Assembly: GCF_000168975.1 (NCBI RefSeq) | Contig: NZ_AAUW01000017.1 | Location: forward strand, 107,099-171,098 | Source: Roseibium aggregatum IAM 12614 | GTDB taxonomy: Bacteria > Pseudomonadota > Alphaproteobacteria > Rhizobiales > Stappiaceae | Length of the DNA stretch: 64,000 nucleotides | Direction: 5' to 3' | Notes under the pieces: model-generated | Databases searched by the model: none | What the model saw: the letters and a program-made list of their open reading frames with translations, nothing else | What the model was told of the DNA's origin: nothing | Made by a program: the position numbers and the translations under genes | In this document: piece by piece, positions 7,938 to 17,296 of the stretch | How the letters are laid out: each line of letters starts with the position of its first letter | Position numbering within the stretch: position 1 is the first letter of the stretch

Positions 7938-9212
7938 TCAGTTCGGTTTGGTTTCCGGAACCACCTCGGTTTCTATGGGTCCGACACCATCGGCTGCTTC
8001 CGATGCTTTCGGTCCGAAGGGCACCCAGCGCTTGAAGAAGCTGCCGACAGAGCTGCCGCCGGACTGGTCCTGCGGGGCAAAGGCAGTCTCGACAGCCGAT
8101 CCCGGCCGTGGCTGGGCGGCCGGAGCAGCCCCTGCCGGGGCGTCCGCTGTCGCCGTTGCTGTTTCAACCGGTTGCGCCTCGGCAGCAGCGGCTTCCGCCG
8201 TGGCAACGTTCGGGTTGGTATCGCCGTCACCGCCACCAATAACTTCAGCAAGCCGGTTGGACCGTTCTTCCCAGCGCTTCTGACGCTCTTCACGGGCGTC
8301 AAAACGGGCTGCAAGCTGCTGGTATTTCTCGTTGTCGCGGCGCTGCTTGGAAGCAACCGCCGACGCGATTCCCGGGCTCACCTGATAATCAGGGCACTTG
8401 GCACTGGCCCGGAAAGGCACACCCTCCACCAGCGTGGTGGCATCGAACACGTATTTCTTCTCGCATACGGAAATCTGCGGCGGGGTCTGCGTCACTTCGA
8501 AGTGGTCGTAGCCGGTCTTCAGCATCTGCCAGAATTCCATGTGCTCGCTGTCGCGATGGCGCGCCATGTTTTCCGGTGTCATGCGGAACGGAAACGCCTG
8601 CACCTGGAAGGAGCGCTGACCGCCCTTGAAGCTGTCTCGGGCAAGCGCATAGATGTCCTGCACCTGCTCGTCCGTCATGGCGTAGCAGCCGCGGGAGGAA
8701 CAGGCGCCATGCACCATCAGGTGCGAACCGGTGCGGCCGTGGGCGCGGTCATAGGAGTTCGGATAGCCGAGATTGAAGGCCAGATGATAACTCGAGTTCG
8801 GGTTCATCAGGGCCGGCGTGATTTCGTAGAACCCTTCCGGGGCCTGACGGTCGCCTTCCTTGAACTTCGGACCGAGCTCGCCTGACCATTTGCAGATCTC
8901 GAATTCGTCCAGAAGCTGGTATTTGCCGGTGCGCGTCTGTTTCCAGACCTCCAGCGCGCTTTCTTCCTTGAAGATCCGGATCATGATCGGCGACGACGAA
9001 CTCATGTTGAGGTCGTTCATCTTGCGCTTGATCGACGCACTGACGGGAAGCTGTGCCTTGTTCGGACCCGCGCTGAATTCGTCTCCCTGGCAAGCCACCA
9101 GCACTCCGGCAAGCAACAGTGCCGCACCGATACGGGCTGTACGCCGGCCGTTGAGGCCGCTTTTGCTAAGAAGAAGGCCGGCTGGCGTGTTCATAAAGCG
9201 CCGAAAGACCAT
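7938..9212 (-). CDS. Lipoprotein L,D-transpeptidase (YkuD/YafK-like)
   Basis: The 424-residue protein begins with a hydrophobic segment ending in a lipobox, LVAC, with Cys41 as the lipidated residue. The catalytic domain, about residues 70-250, has the YkuD-type core: His168 in MVHG and Ser173-x-Gly175-Cys176, the nucleophile. L,D-transpeptidases cross-link meso-diaminopimelate residues in peptidoglycan or attach proteins to it. The last 120 residues are low-complexity, first Arg/Glu-rich (DAREERQKRWEERSNRLAE) and then Ala/Pro-rich, probably a flexible spacer. Two further start codons lie close by (9269 and 9194). 9212 was chosen for the GGGA before it and for a normal-length lipoprotein leader, but this is not certain. 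It is divergent from nothing and stands alone. Confidence 0.85.
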   Translation of the reverse strand: MVFRRFMNTPAGLLLSKSGLNGRRTARIGAALLLAGVLVACQGDEFSAGPNKAQLPVSASIKRKMNDLNMSSSSPIMIRIFKEESALEVWKQTRTGKYQLLDEFEICKWSGELGPKFKEGDRQAPEGFYEITPALMNPNSSYHLAFNLGYPNSYDRAHGRTGSHLMVHGACSSRGCYAMTDEQVQDIYALARDSFKGGQRSFQVQAFPFRMTPENMARHRDSEHMEFWQMLKTGYDHFEVTQTPPQISVCEKKYVFDATTLVEGVPFRASAKCPDYQVSPGIASAVASKQRRDNEKYQQLAARFDAREERQKRWEERSNRLAEVIGGGDGDTNPNVATAEAAAAEAQPVETATATADAPAGAAPAAQPRPGSAVETAFAPQDQSGGSSVGSFFKRWVPFGPKASEAADGVGPIETEVVPETKPN

Positions 9213-9577
9213 GATACTGTCCCAAACTAAGCGGAAACCGACTAAGGCGAACGAATTGCCTTGCCGCACTTCCTGCGTCCTCGCCCCCGCGCAAAGGCTA
9301 GGGAATGATGGTTGACGATAAGTTACTGAAACCGGATTGCACCCGCGACCAAAATTATGGTGATAGGAACAAAAACTTGCCCAAGCGTCATCCTGCGCGT
9401 CTCAAGTTCGCCTGAATGACGGCAAATTCTGGCCACAGGATGGCAAAAGGGCCGCTTTTCGGGCGGCCCTGCATCGTTTTTTTGCTTATCTGCGGCGTAT
9501 TGAAGCCTTTTGCGGTTTTAAATGAAGCTGTTTCGCTGAACCCTGCAATCGGCACGTCTTCACTTGACCGTGAAGAC
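9213..9577. other. Intergenic region between accA and the L,D-transpeptidase gene
   Basis: This stretch should hold the promoter of the L,D-transpeptidase gene (minus strand) and the end of accA. A hairpin terminator lies at 9448-9470. No credible coding sequence was found. Confidence 0.5.
9445..9483 (-). terminator. Terminator downstream of accA, possibly bidirectional
   Basis: AGGGCCGC (9448-9455) pairs with GCGGCCCT (9463-9470). On the minus strand it is followed by TTTTGCC, on the plus strand by GCATCG and a run of T. It lies about 110 bases past the accA stop. Confidence 0.7.
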
Positions 9578-10537
9578 CTAACTAAGCGTTCTGCCGATGG
9601 AGATGAACTTGTCGCGTCGCTGCTTGCGCACTTCCTCCGGAGACAGACCTGCCAAACCCTTCAACGCGGTCTCGATGGCCTTGCCCGCGTTGTCGATCAC
9701 GATTTCGCGTGCCCGGTGAGCACCGCCGACCGGCTCCTTGATGATGTCGTCGATGACGCCGAGCTGCTTGAGATCCTGCGCGGTAATCTTCAGCGCGGTC
9801 GCGGCATCCTGCGCCTTGGCACTGTCACGCCACAGGATGGAGGCGGCCCCTTCCGGTGAAATCACCGAATAGATCGCATGCTCCATCATCAGAACCTTGT
9901 TGGCGGTTGCAATGGCGATCGCACCACCGGAACCGCCTTCGCCGATGACGACGGCAACGGATGGCGTGCCGAGACCCAGACCGACATCGGTCGAGCGGGC
10001 AATTGCTTCGGATTGGCCGCGCTCTTCAGCCCCGCGTCCCGGATAGGCGCCGGACGTGTCGACAAAGCTGATCAGCGGCAGGCCGAAACGTTCGGCCATT
10101 TCCATCACCCGGACGGCCTTGCGGTAGCCTTCGGGGCGGACCATGCCGAAATTGTGCTTGAGGCGCGTTTCGGTATCGTGGCCCTTTTCCTGAGCCAGAA
10201 TGGCGACGGACTGTCCGCGGAAACGGCCAATGCCCGCGATCAGCGCTGCATCTTCGGCAAATTTCCGGTCACCGGCAAGCGGCGTGAAATCTTCGATCAG
10301 CCCGGCGATATAGGCAACTGCGTGCGGACGGTCCGGATGACGGGCAACGAGCGTTTTCTGCCAGGGCGTCAGCTTGGTGTAGAGTTCCTGCAGCGTTTGC
10401 GAGGATTTCGTTTTCAGCCGGTCGATTTCACTGTCGACATTGACGGCTTCGCCATCTTCCCCGGCCAGAGCCCGAAGCTCCTGGATCTTGCCTTCAATGT
10501 CTGCAACGGGCTTTTCGAATTCCAAATAGCTGTGCAT
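9578..10537 (-). CDS. accA: Acetyl-CoA carboxylase carboxyltransferase subunit alpha
   Basis: The 319-residue protein has the usual length of AccA. With AccD it transfers the carboxyl group from carboxybiotin to acetyl-CoA, giving malonyl-CoA for fatty-acid synthesis in the cytosol. The sequence starts with the typical MHSYLEFEKPVADIEGKI and a helical N-terminal region. The crotonase-like core follows, with ARHPDRPHAVAYI, FVDTSGAYPGRGAEERGQSEAIA and the glycine-rich GEGGSGGAIAI, ending in MMEHAIYSVISPEGAASILW. No accB, accC or accD is present in the window, as is normal for alphaproteobacteria. It appears to be monocistronic, with its own terminator. Confidence 0.97.
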   Translation of the reverse strand: MHSYLEFEKPVADIEGKIQELRALAGEDGEAVNVDSEIDRLKTKSSQTLQELYTKLTPWQKTLVARHPDRPHAVAYIAGLIEDFTPLAGDRKFAEDAALIAGIGRFRGQSVAILAQEKGHDTETRLKHNFGMVRPEGYRKAVRVMEMAERFGLPLISFVDTSGAYPGRGAEERGQSEAIARSTDVGLGLGTPSVAVVIGEGGSGGAIAIATANKVLMMEHAIYSVISPEGAASILWRDSAKAQDAATALKITAQDLKQLGVIDDIIKEPVGGAHRAREIVIDNAGKAIETALKGLAGLSPEEVRKQRRDKFISIGRTLS

Positions 10538-10877
10538 TTACTCGGTTACCTGAATCATGCCGGCGCCGCCTCTCGTCCGCGGCCGTTCCGGAAATTCTGT
10601 TACAAGATCGAAGGATATCCGGCCGGAGGCAGCCGGTCACCCAAGGTCGATCGTTTCAAAGACGTTCAAGCATCTTTGCCGCCTTTGAACAACGCAAGAT
10701 GCTTCAGGCCGTTTGACCGTGCCTGAACGCATACGTGGGGGCTGTATCAAGAGACGCAAGGTGGCGCAAGCCTCGGCGTGCCGGTTGCCGGAAAACGCAA
10801 TACCCCTGCGCCCGTCAGGCCCTGCCCGATTTCATGCCGGAACAGGGCACGCAGAGCGCTTCATCAAAGGCCAGGGC
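10538..10877. other. Intergenic region upstream of accA
   Basis: The 340 bases lie between the accA start and the end of the DUF3108 gene, both on the minus strand. It should contain the accA promoter. I see no gene, no terminator with a T run and no repeat that I can name. Confidence 0.4.
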
Positions 10878-11711
10878 TCAGTCGACGGACGCTTGATCGC
10901 TGCCGGCACCATCGATCTTGAGTTTGTCGGCTTCCACGATAAGCCGGCCGTTCTTGGTGTCGATGGAAATCCGGTACGGCACCAGCACGTTGTCCCGACC
11001 CATGGGAGCAACCCAGACTTCCATATTCGCCTTGGCCATGTATTTGACCGAATCCTTGGACGGACGGTGACCGGCGACAGGTACCCAGCGAGCCTTGCAG
11101 ACCACCACCTGGCCGTCATAGCCGTGGCCGGAGACTTCCTTGGTGCCGGAGTAGCTCAGCTTGATATCGAACCGCGTCCAGCCGTCGAACACCGGCAGAC
11201 GGCGGGAACAGGCTTTCGGCCCGAGGCTGTCCTTGGCCCGGCCAACCGGCATCAGCGCCGCACTCAGTGGATCGATCGCATTGCGCGTGTGCCGGTCCGT
11301 CACCTTGATCCGCTCCGGATTCGGCTTGAACTGGGGCGCGACTTCCATGGACCGGATGCTGCCGGATCCCTGGCTCAGATTGACGTAGAAATCGAGATTG
11401 GAGGCTTGCGAGGCCATGCGGTATTTCGACGGCACGACGCGCGAACCGACCATCCAGCCCGATGCTTCCGCCCCACCCTTGCCGGTGGTGAACAGCGTGC
11501 CGATGCCTGCGGGCTCGAGGCTGACCTTGGCTGAATAGGCATTGCCCTGCATCACGAGCGACAGCGTTCCGCGCCCGACCTTGAAACCGGCAATAGAGAT
11601 ATTGTAGAGGCCGCCGACGCTGTTTTTCTTGGCTTCCGCCGGTGTCGTCAGCAACGCCGCAGCAAGCATTGGCAGGGCGACCAGCCGCCCGAAAGACATC
11701 AAACCGAACAC
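10878..11711 (-). CDS. Exported DUF3108-domain protein
   Basis: The 277-residue product has a signal peptide (about 1-27, ending PAEAKK) and a DUF3108-like body with YNISIAGFKVGRGTLSLVMQGNAYSAKV and VPSKYRMASQASN near the front. DUF3108 proteins are periplasmic or outer-membrane-associated beta-rich proteins of unknown role. The start is GTG, chosen because GGAGG lies seven bases upstream (11719-11723). An internal ATG four codons later has no such site. The gene is divergent from rpmB, with 340 bases between; conserved synteny beside rpmB in related alphaproteobacteria is recalled, not tested. Function unknown. Confidence 0.82.
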   Translation of the reverse strand: MFGLMSFGRLVALPMLAAALLTTPAEAKKNSVGGLYNISIAGFKVGRGTLSLVMQGNAYSAKVSLEPAGIGTLFTTGKGGAEASGWMVGSRVVPSKYRMASQASNLDFYVNLSQGSGSIRSMEVAPQFKPNPERIKVTDRHTRNAIDPLSAALMPVGRAKDSLGPKACSRRLPVFDGWTRFDIKLSYSGTKEVSGHGYDGQVVVCKARWVPVAGHRPSKDSVKYMAKANMEVWVAPMGRDNVLVPYRISIDTKNGRLIVEADKLKIDGAGSDQASVD

Positions 11712-12051
11712 TTCAAAACCTCCGGACTGCCGCCTGGCAGCGAATTGCGCCCCCGCGCCATGAGAGTTCCGCGACGGAAAGATACCATGAATCCCGCTCG
11801 TTGAACGACCCCAATCATTCTAAATTATGGTAACTCACTGGTTAACGGCAGGGCTTCGTGCAAATAAAAGCAGTGAATCTCCGCAAAGCGGCGGAGATGT
11901 CTTGACGTTGGCCTCCACTCCCATTATAGCGGGGCAACTTTTTCCGAGAAATGCCGGAGACGATGTCGCCGGGCCTCAGGTCCGCGCCGGTTCCGGTTGG
12001 ACTTGCTGGGTTCAAGGTAACGGCCCAGCCACGAAAACAAAAGGTGATATC
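11712..12051. other. Divergent promoter region of rpmB and the DUF3108 gene
   Basis: The gap contains the rpmB promoter described separately. The remainder, including 11760-11890, shows no gene or repeat. Confidence 0.5.
11902..11930 (+). promoter_or_regulatory. Sigma-70-type promoter of rpmB
   Basis: TTGACG (11902-11907) and TATAGC (11925-11930) are 17 bases apart. TTATAG at 16 bases is an alternative -10. Transcription would start near 11937, giving a leader of about 115 bases before rpmB. Confidence 0.6.
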
Positions 12052-12348
12052 ATGGCACGCCGTTGCGAACTCTCCGGCAAAGATGTGATGACGGGCAACA
12101 ACGTCTCTCACGCGAACAACAGGTCCCGCCGCCGGTTCCTGCCGAACCTGTGCAACGTGTCTCTCATCAGCGACACGCTTGGCGAAACCTTCAAGCTGAA
12201 GGTCTGCGCACACGCTCTGCGCTCCGTCGAACACCGCGGCGGTCTGGACGCATACCTGATGAAGGCCAGCGACGCGGATCTGTCCGACGCTGCCCGCAAG
12301 ATCAAGGTCGATATCAAGCGCAAGCAGGCTGAAGCCGCTGCCGCTTAA
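12052..12348 (+). CDS. rpmB: 50S ribosomal protein L28
   Basis: The 98-residue basic protein starts [29 protein letters not shown], the family signature. It is the alphaproteobacterial version of L28, a little longer than the 78-residue E. coli protein. It binds 23S rRNA near the exit-site region of the large subunit. The longer upstream open frame was rejected because the ATG at 12052 has AAGGTG ahead and begins exactly at the conserved start. It stands alone rather than with rpmG, as is common in this group. Hairpins at 12360-12390 and 12419-12442 may end the transcript before the transporter gene. Confidence 0.97.
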   Translation: MARRCELSGKDVMTGNNVSHANNRSRRRFLPNLCNVSLISDTLGETFKLKVCAHALRSVEHRGGLDAYLMKASDADLSDAARKIKVDIKRKQAEAAAA

Positions 12349-12464
12349 GGCCTGAAGCGCCTGCCCAACCGCTTTCGGCAGCAGGCCGCTCTGACAGTTG
12401 CATAGAGCCTTCTCAGAACGCCCAATCGACATCGGTTGGGCGTCTGTCGTTGTGAGGTGAACAC

Positions 12465-13130
12465 ATGACCGCCACCCGGACATTTTCCGCGAGCCATCAC
12501 GTTGTCGCCATTCTGGCGATGGCGGCTGTCGTCGTGGCCTCCAACTTTCTGGTCCAATTCCCTGTCAAACACTTCATCGGTGGCATCAACCTGGCCGATA
12601 CGCTCACCTGGGGCGCGTTCACCTATCCGGTCGCCTTTCTGGTAACCGACCTCACCAACCGCCGGTTCGGCCCGGCGGCCGCCCGCAGGGTGGTGATGTC
12701 CGGCTTCCTGATTGCCGTTGTCGTGTCGGTGTGGCTGGCAACGCCCCGTATCGCCATCGCCTCCGGCACGGCCTTTCTGGTGGCGCAATTGCTAGATGTG
12801 ACCATTTTCGACCGCATGCGCAAGCTGGCCTGGTGGAAAGCTCCGGTCACCTCGTCCTTCATCGGATCTGTCATCGACACGCTGCTGTTCTTCGGCATCG
12901 CCTTTTCCGCCAGCTTCGCCTTCATCGACGGCCTGTTCGGCATGGAAGACAGCTCTCTCGCCTTCCCCGTGCCGTTCCTGGGCATCAGCGACGATACCCA
13001 GACGCTGTTATGGGTCTCGCTGGCCATTGGCGATTTCCTGGTCAAGGTGCTCGTCGCCGTCGTGCTGCTCGCCCCTTACCGGATCGTGCTTGGCCTCTTC
13101 CGGGCCGTGCCGGACGAACGGGCAGCTTAA
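12465..13130 (+). CDS. yhhQ: Queuosine-precursor transporter, YhhQ/VUT family
   Basis: This 221-residue inner-membrane protein has about six hydrophobic helices. It carries the family motifs ADTLTWGAFTYPVAFLVTDLTNRRFG and WWKAPVTSSFIGSVIDTLLFFGIAFS. YhhQ of E. coli imports the queuosine precursors preQ0 and preQ1. Here the same genome also encodes preQ0 synthesis (queC, queD, queE) and queF 37-40 kb away, so the cell may both make and salvage the precursor. It begins 116 bases after rpmB, without a recognisable preQ1 riboswitch. A terminator follows the gene. Confidence 0.9.
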   Translation: MTATRTFSASHHVVAILAMAAVVVASNFLVQFPVKHFIGGINLADTLTWGAFTYPVAFLVTDLTNRRFGPAAARRVVMSGFLIAVVVSVWLATPRIAIASGTAFLVAQLLDVTIFDRMRKLAWWKAPVTSSFIGSVIDTLLFFGIAFSASFAFIDGLFGMEDSSLAFPVPFLGISDDTQTLLWVSLAIGDFLVKVLVAVVLLAPYRIVLGLFRAVPDERAA

Positions 13131-13169
13131 GAGGCCCCCGAAAATTCCAGCCTGCGACATGGATGACGG

Positions 13170-13197
13170 AAAGGCGCTTTATGGCGCCTTTTTTTTC
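13170..13197 (+). terminator. Terminator after yhhQ, probably bidirectional
   Basis: AAGGCGC and GCGCCTT form the stem, followed by eight T on the plus strand. The minus-strand esterase gene ends at 13265, so it may serve both. Confidence 0.88.
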
Positions 13198-13264
13198 AGG
13201 CTTCTGATTTCCCGCTTGCGCGAGCCAAGTTTTCCAAAAGAGGAAAAGCTTAGCGGTCCAACCC

Positions 13265-14305
13265 CTAGTCCTCCAGCCGGAACCTCAGAAACAGGGCTCG
13301 CTGCAGGATCGAGCGGTTGTTGTCGGAGACGAGGGTCAGGATCGTTTCACCGTTTTCATTGGTGTGAACGCCGAGCGCTTCCATATTGTCGATCTGGGAG
13401 TTGAAGTCGGCCTCCAGCAGCAGCTCGCCTTCCAGAACGGCTCCGGGAACGATATCCGCCCCGTTGAACCGGCGCAGCCTGAGCCCGATCAGGTCGCGCA
13501 GGTTGAAGCGCCGCTCAACCAGAACCATATCGCCACCGGGAAGAAAAGTGGCATCGGTCGCGTCGAACCGGTCGTGCCGGCGGATGGTGAAGCGTTCCGT
13601 GCCATCCGGACCGATGATGAAGCCCGACAGATCGTGCAGATCGCTTGGCACTGATTCAGCGACAGCTACGAGCTTGCCGGCAAGAGGGCCATCTTCCGGT
13701 CCCGCCGCCAAGGCTTCCAGTCCGGTGTTGCGCGGCAGATCGCGAATATCCTGCGGCAACGCGACTTCACCGATCATCTGTTCCTTGCCGGTCGAGATCG
13801 GCCAGGGAAACCGGTAGATGGCATTGCGGGTTTCGGCTGTCACGTAAAGTCCGGAGCCTGACAGTGTCAGCGCCTCCGTATCGTGTCCCCAGCGCGCATC
13901 GAGCGTTTTGCCGTCAGCGCCAAGCATCGGGGCAAAACGAAGATCTGCAATTCCCGTCGGCTTGCCTTCCACCGTCTGCTCGATCCGGCCGCTGACCCAA
14001 TGGCCATTGTCCGTCACCGCCAGAAATCCGTTCCCGCCGTCCAGACTGATCAGACCGGACAGACCGCCAACCTTGCGGTCGGCAGCAATCAGTTCCAGAC
14101 CGCCCAGATAGGTGAGCTTGCCGAATGTCGTGTCAGCCGTCCCGATGCGGAAGGTGTCGATGGACCGGGTGCGCGCCTTGACCGGCTGTCCAGAGGACAG
14201 CAGCTCCTCAGCTGAGGCGTTGACAGGCTCGACACACCACAGAGCGGAGAGAAAGGCGGCCGCCAGCGCGAGGCGACTTGCCGGACGACGTCCCTCTGCT
14301 GCCAT
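13265..14305 (-). CDS. Exported esterase-like protein of the phytase-like family
   Basis: The 346-residue product has a signal peptide (about 1-31, ending NASA). Its body is typical of the 'esterase-like activity of phytase' family: FGKLTYLGGLEL, GGLSGLISLDGGNGFLAVTDNGHW, RWGHDTEALTL, and a C-terminal NSQIDNMEALGVHTNENGETILTLVSDNN. These proteins are predicted six-bladed propellers in the periplasm; a phosphomonoesterase or phytase-like role has been suggested for a few. It starts 20 bases after the end of cobT on the same strand, so it is the last gene of the J-protein/cobS/cobT operon. The association with cobaltochelatase genes is common in related genomes but unexplained. Confidence 0.83.
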   Translation of the reverse strand: MAAEGRRPASRLALAAAFLSALWCVEPVNASAEELLSSGQPVKARTRSIDTFRIGTADTTFGKLTYLGGLELIAADRKVGGLSGLISLDGGNGFLAVTDNGHWVSGRIEQTVEGKPTGIADLRFAPMLGADGKTLDARWGHDTEALTLSGSGLYVTAETRNAIYRFPWPISTGKEQMIGEVALPQDIRDLPRNTGLEALAAGPEDGPLAGKLVAVAESVPSDLHDLSGFIIGPDGTERFTIRRHDRFDATDATFLPGGDMVLVERRFNLRDLIGLRLRRFNGADIVPGAVLEGELLLEADFNSQIDNMEALGVHTNENGETILTLVSDNNRSILQRALFLRFRLED

Positions 14306-14324
14306 GCTTTACGGATCCTGCCGT

Positions 14325-16235
14325 CTAACGATGACCCGCGCGGCGACGACGGCCACGCGTGTTGAAGGACGTGTCCACCTCATCGTCGAAGAGATTGGCG
14401 AGCTGGTCCGTCATGGCCCCTGCCAGTTCTTCGGCATCGACGATGGTGACAGCGCGGCGGTAGTAGCGCGTGACGTCATGGCCGATACCGATGGCGATCA
14501 GCTCGACCGGCGACCGGGTCTCGATTTCCTCGATGACATAGCGCAGGTGCCTCTCCAGATAATTGCCCGGGTTAACGGACAGCGTGGTGTCGTCCACCGG
14601 CGCGCCGTCGGAAATCATCATCAGGATGCGGCGCTGTTCGGGACGTGCCATCAGCCGGTCATGAGCCCACAGCAGCGCTTCGCCGTCGATGTTTTCCTTC
14701 AGAAGGCCTTCGCGCATCATCAGGCCGAGGTTGCGCCGGGCGCGCCGCCAGGGAGCATCCGCAGACTTGTAGATGATGTGGCGCAGGTCATTGAGACGGC
14801 CCGGGGTCGGCGGCTTGCCGGCACCGATCCAGCTCTCGCGAGACTGGCCGCCTTTCCAGGCCTTGGTGGTGAAGCCGAGGATCTCGACCTTCACCCCGCA
14901 CCGCTCCAGCGTGCGCGCCAGAATGTCGGCGCAGGTGGCCGCAACGGTGATTGGGCGGCCGCGCATCGATCCGGAATTGTCCAGAAGCAGTGTCACGACC
15001 GTATCGCGGAAATTGGTGTCGCGCTCCTGCTTGAAGGCAAGCGGTGCCATCGGGTCGGTCACGGCCCGGGTCAGCCTGGCGGTGTCGAGCAGGCCTTCTT
15101 CCAGGTCGAAATCCCAGGCCCTGTTCTGCTGCGCCATCAGCTTGCGCTGCAACCGGTTGGCCAGGCGCGCCACGGCCCCTTGCAGATGGGTCAGCTGCTT
15201 GTCCAGGAACCCGCGCAGCCGGTCGAGCTCCGCCATGTCGCACAGTTCTTCGGCGGTGATCGTCTCATCGAACTGGGTGGTGAACACCTTGTAATCGGTT
15301 TCCGGACGGTTGGAGGCCGGAAAGTCGGGCCGATCGCTTTCGCCCGGCTCCTCGGTGTCCTCCGACATGTCCTGGTCGGCGAAATCTTCCATGTCGGTTT
15401 CGGCAGCTTCCGTATCGCCGCTTTCCTGCTCTTCGCCGGAAAGTTCCATCTCCTGCGGAGAGGCTTCCTGTTCGCCGGAATCTTCTTCGCTGTCGTCGCC
15501 GGATTCGGCCTCGTCGTTGTTCCCCTGGTCCTCGTTTTCGTCCGGGTCCATGTCCTGGTCCTGGTCGCCAAGCTCATCGCCCATGTCGAGCGATTTCAGG
15601 ACATCACGCAGACGGGCCGCGAAGGAATTCTGGTTCTCGACCTCGGCTTCCAGCCGGTCGAGGTCGGCACCGGCCTTGTCCTCGATCCAGCCGCGCCACA
15701 TGTCGACAAGTTTGGTCGCGCTTTCCGGCGGCTTTGCCCCGGTCAGGCGTTCACGCACCAGGAGGGACAGGGCATCCTGCAGCGGGGCTTCTTCGCGGCT
15801 GGTAATGTCCGGCGCACCGGACTTGCGGAATCGGTCATCGAGCATCACCGACAGGTTGTCGGCCACCCCCTGCATCCGGCGCGCGCCAACCGCTTCACAG
15901 CGGGCCTGCTCGACCGCCTCGAAAATCGCACGGGCGTCCGGGCCTTGTGGCATGTTCTTGGAATGCACGGCCTTGTCGTGGCAGGCGATGCGCAGCGCAA
16001 TGCTGTCCGACAGACCACGGGTGATGGCGATCTCCCGCGCATTGATCTTGCGCGACGGCTCCGGCAGGCGCGCGGACATGCCGCTGAGACCGGGCCGGTC
16101 GCCGGAAAAGATGACTTCCAGTTCCGGCTCGCCGGAAATCGCCCGCATGGTGCCGCTCACCGACTGCTTGAACGGCTCGGTGCTCGGCGCGGGCTTGTTG
16201 CCCGGAAGGGAATTATGACCCGGCCGTGGTGCCAT
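14325..16235 (-). CDS. cobT: Cobaltochelatase subunit CobT
   Basis: The 636-residue protein is the large AAA-partner subunit of the aerobic cobaltochelatase CobNST. This complex inserts Co2+ into hydrogenobyrinic acid a,c-diamide during cobalamin synthesis, using ATP. After an all-helical N-terminal part comes a very acidic linker (about 210-310) full of Asp, Glu and Ser. A von Willebrand A domain follows, with the metal-binding motif [12 protein letters not shown] near residue 415 and [16 protein letters not shown] further on. CobS lies seven bases upstream. The subunit CobN is not in the window. The acidic linker is a family feature, and the length is normal. Confidence 0.97.
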   Translation of the reverse strand: MAPRPGHNSLPGNKPAPSTEPFKQSVSGTMRAISGEPELEVIFSGDRPGLSGMSARLPEPSRKINAREIAITRGLSDSIALRIACHDKAVHSKNMPQGPDARAIFEAVEQARCEAVGARRMQGVADNLSVMLDDRFRKSGAPDITSREEAPLQDALSLLVRERLTGAKPPESATKLVDMWRGWIEDKAGADLDRLEAEVENQNSFAARLRDVLKSLDMGDELGDQDQDMDPDENEDQGNNDEAESGDDSEEDSGEQEASPQEMELSGEEQESGDTEAAETDMEDFADQDMSEDTEEPGESDRPDFPASNRPETDYKVFTTQFDETITAEELCDMAELDRLRGFLDKQLTHLQGAVARLANRLQRKLMAQQNRAWDFDLEEGLLDTARLTRAVTDPMAPLAFKQERDTNFRDTVVTLLLDNSGSMRGRPITVAATCADILARTLERCGVKVEILGFTTKAWKGGQSRESWIGAGKPPTPGRLNDLRHIIYKSADAPWRRARRNLGLMMREGLLKENIDGEALLWAHDRLMARPEQRRILMMISDGAPVDDTTLSVNPGNYLERHLRYVIEEIETRSPVELIAIGIGHDVTRYYRRAVTIVDAEELAGAMTDQLANLFDDEVDTSFNTRGRRRRAGHR

Positions 16236-16242
16236 CGGAACC

Positions 16243-17229
16243 TCAGCTCATGACTACGTTGACAGCGGATTCCGGCAGATCTTCGCCGAAGCAGCGCTGA
16301 TAGAACTCGGCCACCAGGGACTGTTCCATGTCGTCGCACTTGTTGAGGAAGGTCAGACGGAAGGAAAAGCCGACATCGCCGAAGATCTGCGCGTTTTCCG
16401 CCCAGGTGATGACCGTACGCGGGCTCATGACGGTGGACAGGTCGCCGTTGATGAAGGCGTTCCGGGTCATGTCGGCCAGGCGCACCATCTTGGAAACGGT
16501 GTTGCGGCCTTCTTCCGTCTGGAAGTGCTTGGCCTTCGACAGAACGATATCCACCTCGTTGTCGTGCGGCAGATAGTTCAGCGTGGTGACGATCGACCAG
16601 CGGTCCATCTGCGCCTGGTTGATCTGCTGCGTACCGTGATACAGGCCGGAGGTATCGCCCAGACCAACCGTGTTGGCAGTGGCGAACAGCCGGAAGGCCG
16701 CATGCGGACGAATGACGCGGCTCTGATCCAGAAGCGTCAGGCGGCCGGACGATTCCAGGATACGCTGGATCACGAACATCACGTCCGGACGGCCGGCGTC
16801 ATATTCGTCGAAGACCAGCGCGACATTGTGCTGATAGGCCCAGGGCAGGATACCGTCACGAAACTCGGTGACCTGCTTGCCGTCCTTGATCACGATTGCG
16901 TCTTTGCCGACGAGATCGATACGGGAGATATGGCTGTCCAGGTTGACGCGGATACACGGCCAGTTGAGACGCGAAGCCACCTGTTCGATGTGGGTCGATT
17001 TGCCGGTGCCGTGATACCCGGTCACCATCACGCGCCGGTTGTGCGCAAAACCCGCCAGGATCGCCAACGTTGTGGCGCGGTCGAAAAGGTAATCCTCGTC
17101 ACGCTCTGGCACATGTTCTGACGGCGCGGAAAATGCGGGTACCTTGAGGTCGGACTTGAAACCGAAAACCTCTTCTACGGAAATTTCAGTGTCCGGCATG
17201 GCCATGGCCGCAGTCGTCGTCTCAGTCAT
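16243..17229 (-). CDS. cobS: Cobaltochelatase subunit CobS
   Basis: The 328-residue AAA+ ATPase works with CobT and CobN. The Walker A motif is GYHGTGKS (71-78). The Walker B is [11 protein letters not shown] (about 138-148), and sensor-like residues lie in [13 protein letters not shown]. CobS hexamers hydrolyse ATP to drive cobalt insertion into the corrin ring. It is the second gene of the minus-strand operon, 67 bases after the J-domain gene and seven bases ahead of cobT. Start codon and length agree with the family. No cobalamin riboswitch was seen upstream. Confidence 0.97.
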   Translation of the reverse strand: MTETTTAAMAMPDTEISVEEVFGFKSDLKVPAFSAPSEHVPERDEDYLFDRATTLAILAGFAHNRRVMVTGYHGTGKSTHIEQVASRLNWPCIRVNLDSHISRIDLVGKDAIVIKDGKQVTEFRDGILPWAYQHNVALVFDEYDAGRPDVMFVIQRILESSGRLTLLDQSRVIRPHAAFRLFATANTVGLGDTSGLYHGTQQINQAQMDRWSIVTTLNYLPHDNEVDIVLSKAKHFQTEEGRNTVSKMVRLADMTRNAFINGDLSTVMSPRTVITWAENAQIFGDVGFSFRLTFLNKCDDMEQSLVAEFYQRCFGEDLPESAVNVVMS

Positions 17230-17296
17230 CAGTCCTCCGCAGTCCCGTCAGTTCGGGAAGGGTCGTTTGGAAAAAGCCGGCAGGACCCTGCAGGCT

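Noticed and set aside
9448..9483. Plus-strand terminator implying an unseen plus-strand gene before 9448
   Set aside because: No coding frame or promoter was found upstream on the plus strand; the hairpin fits the end of accA.
12419..12442. CGCCCAA...TTGGGCG hairpin as an RNA switch for yhhQ
   Set aside because: It is a simple stem without a conserved core; better read as an rpmB 3' end.
14112..16253. Long plus-strand open frame of about 713 codons opposite cobT
   Set aside because: It mirrors the strongly supported cobT gene and has no family pattern; long antisense frames are frequent in GC-rich DNA.
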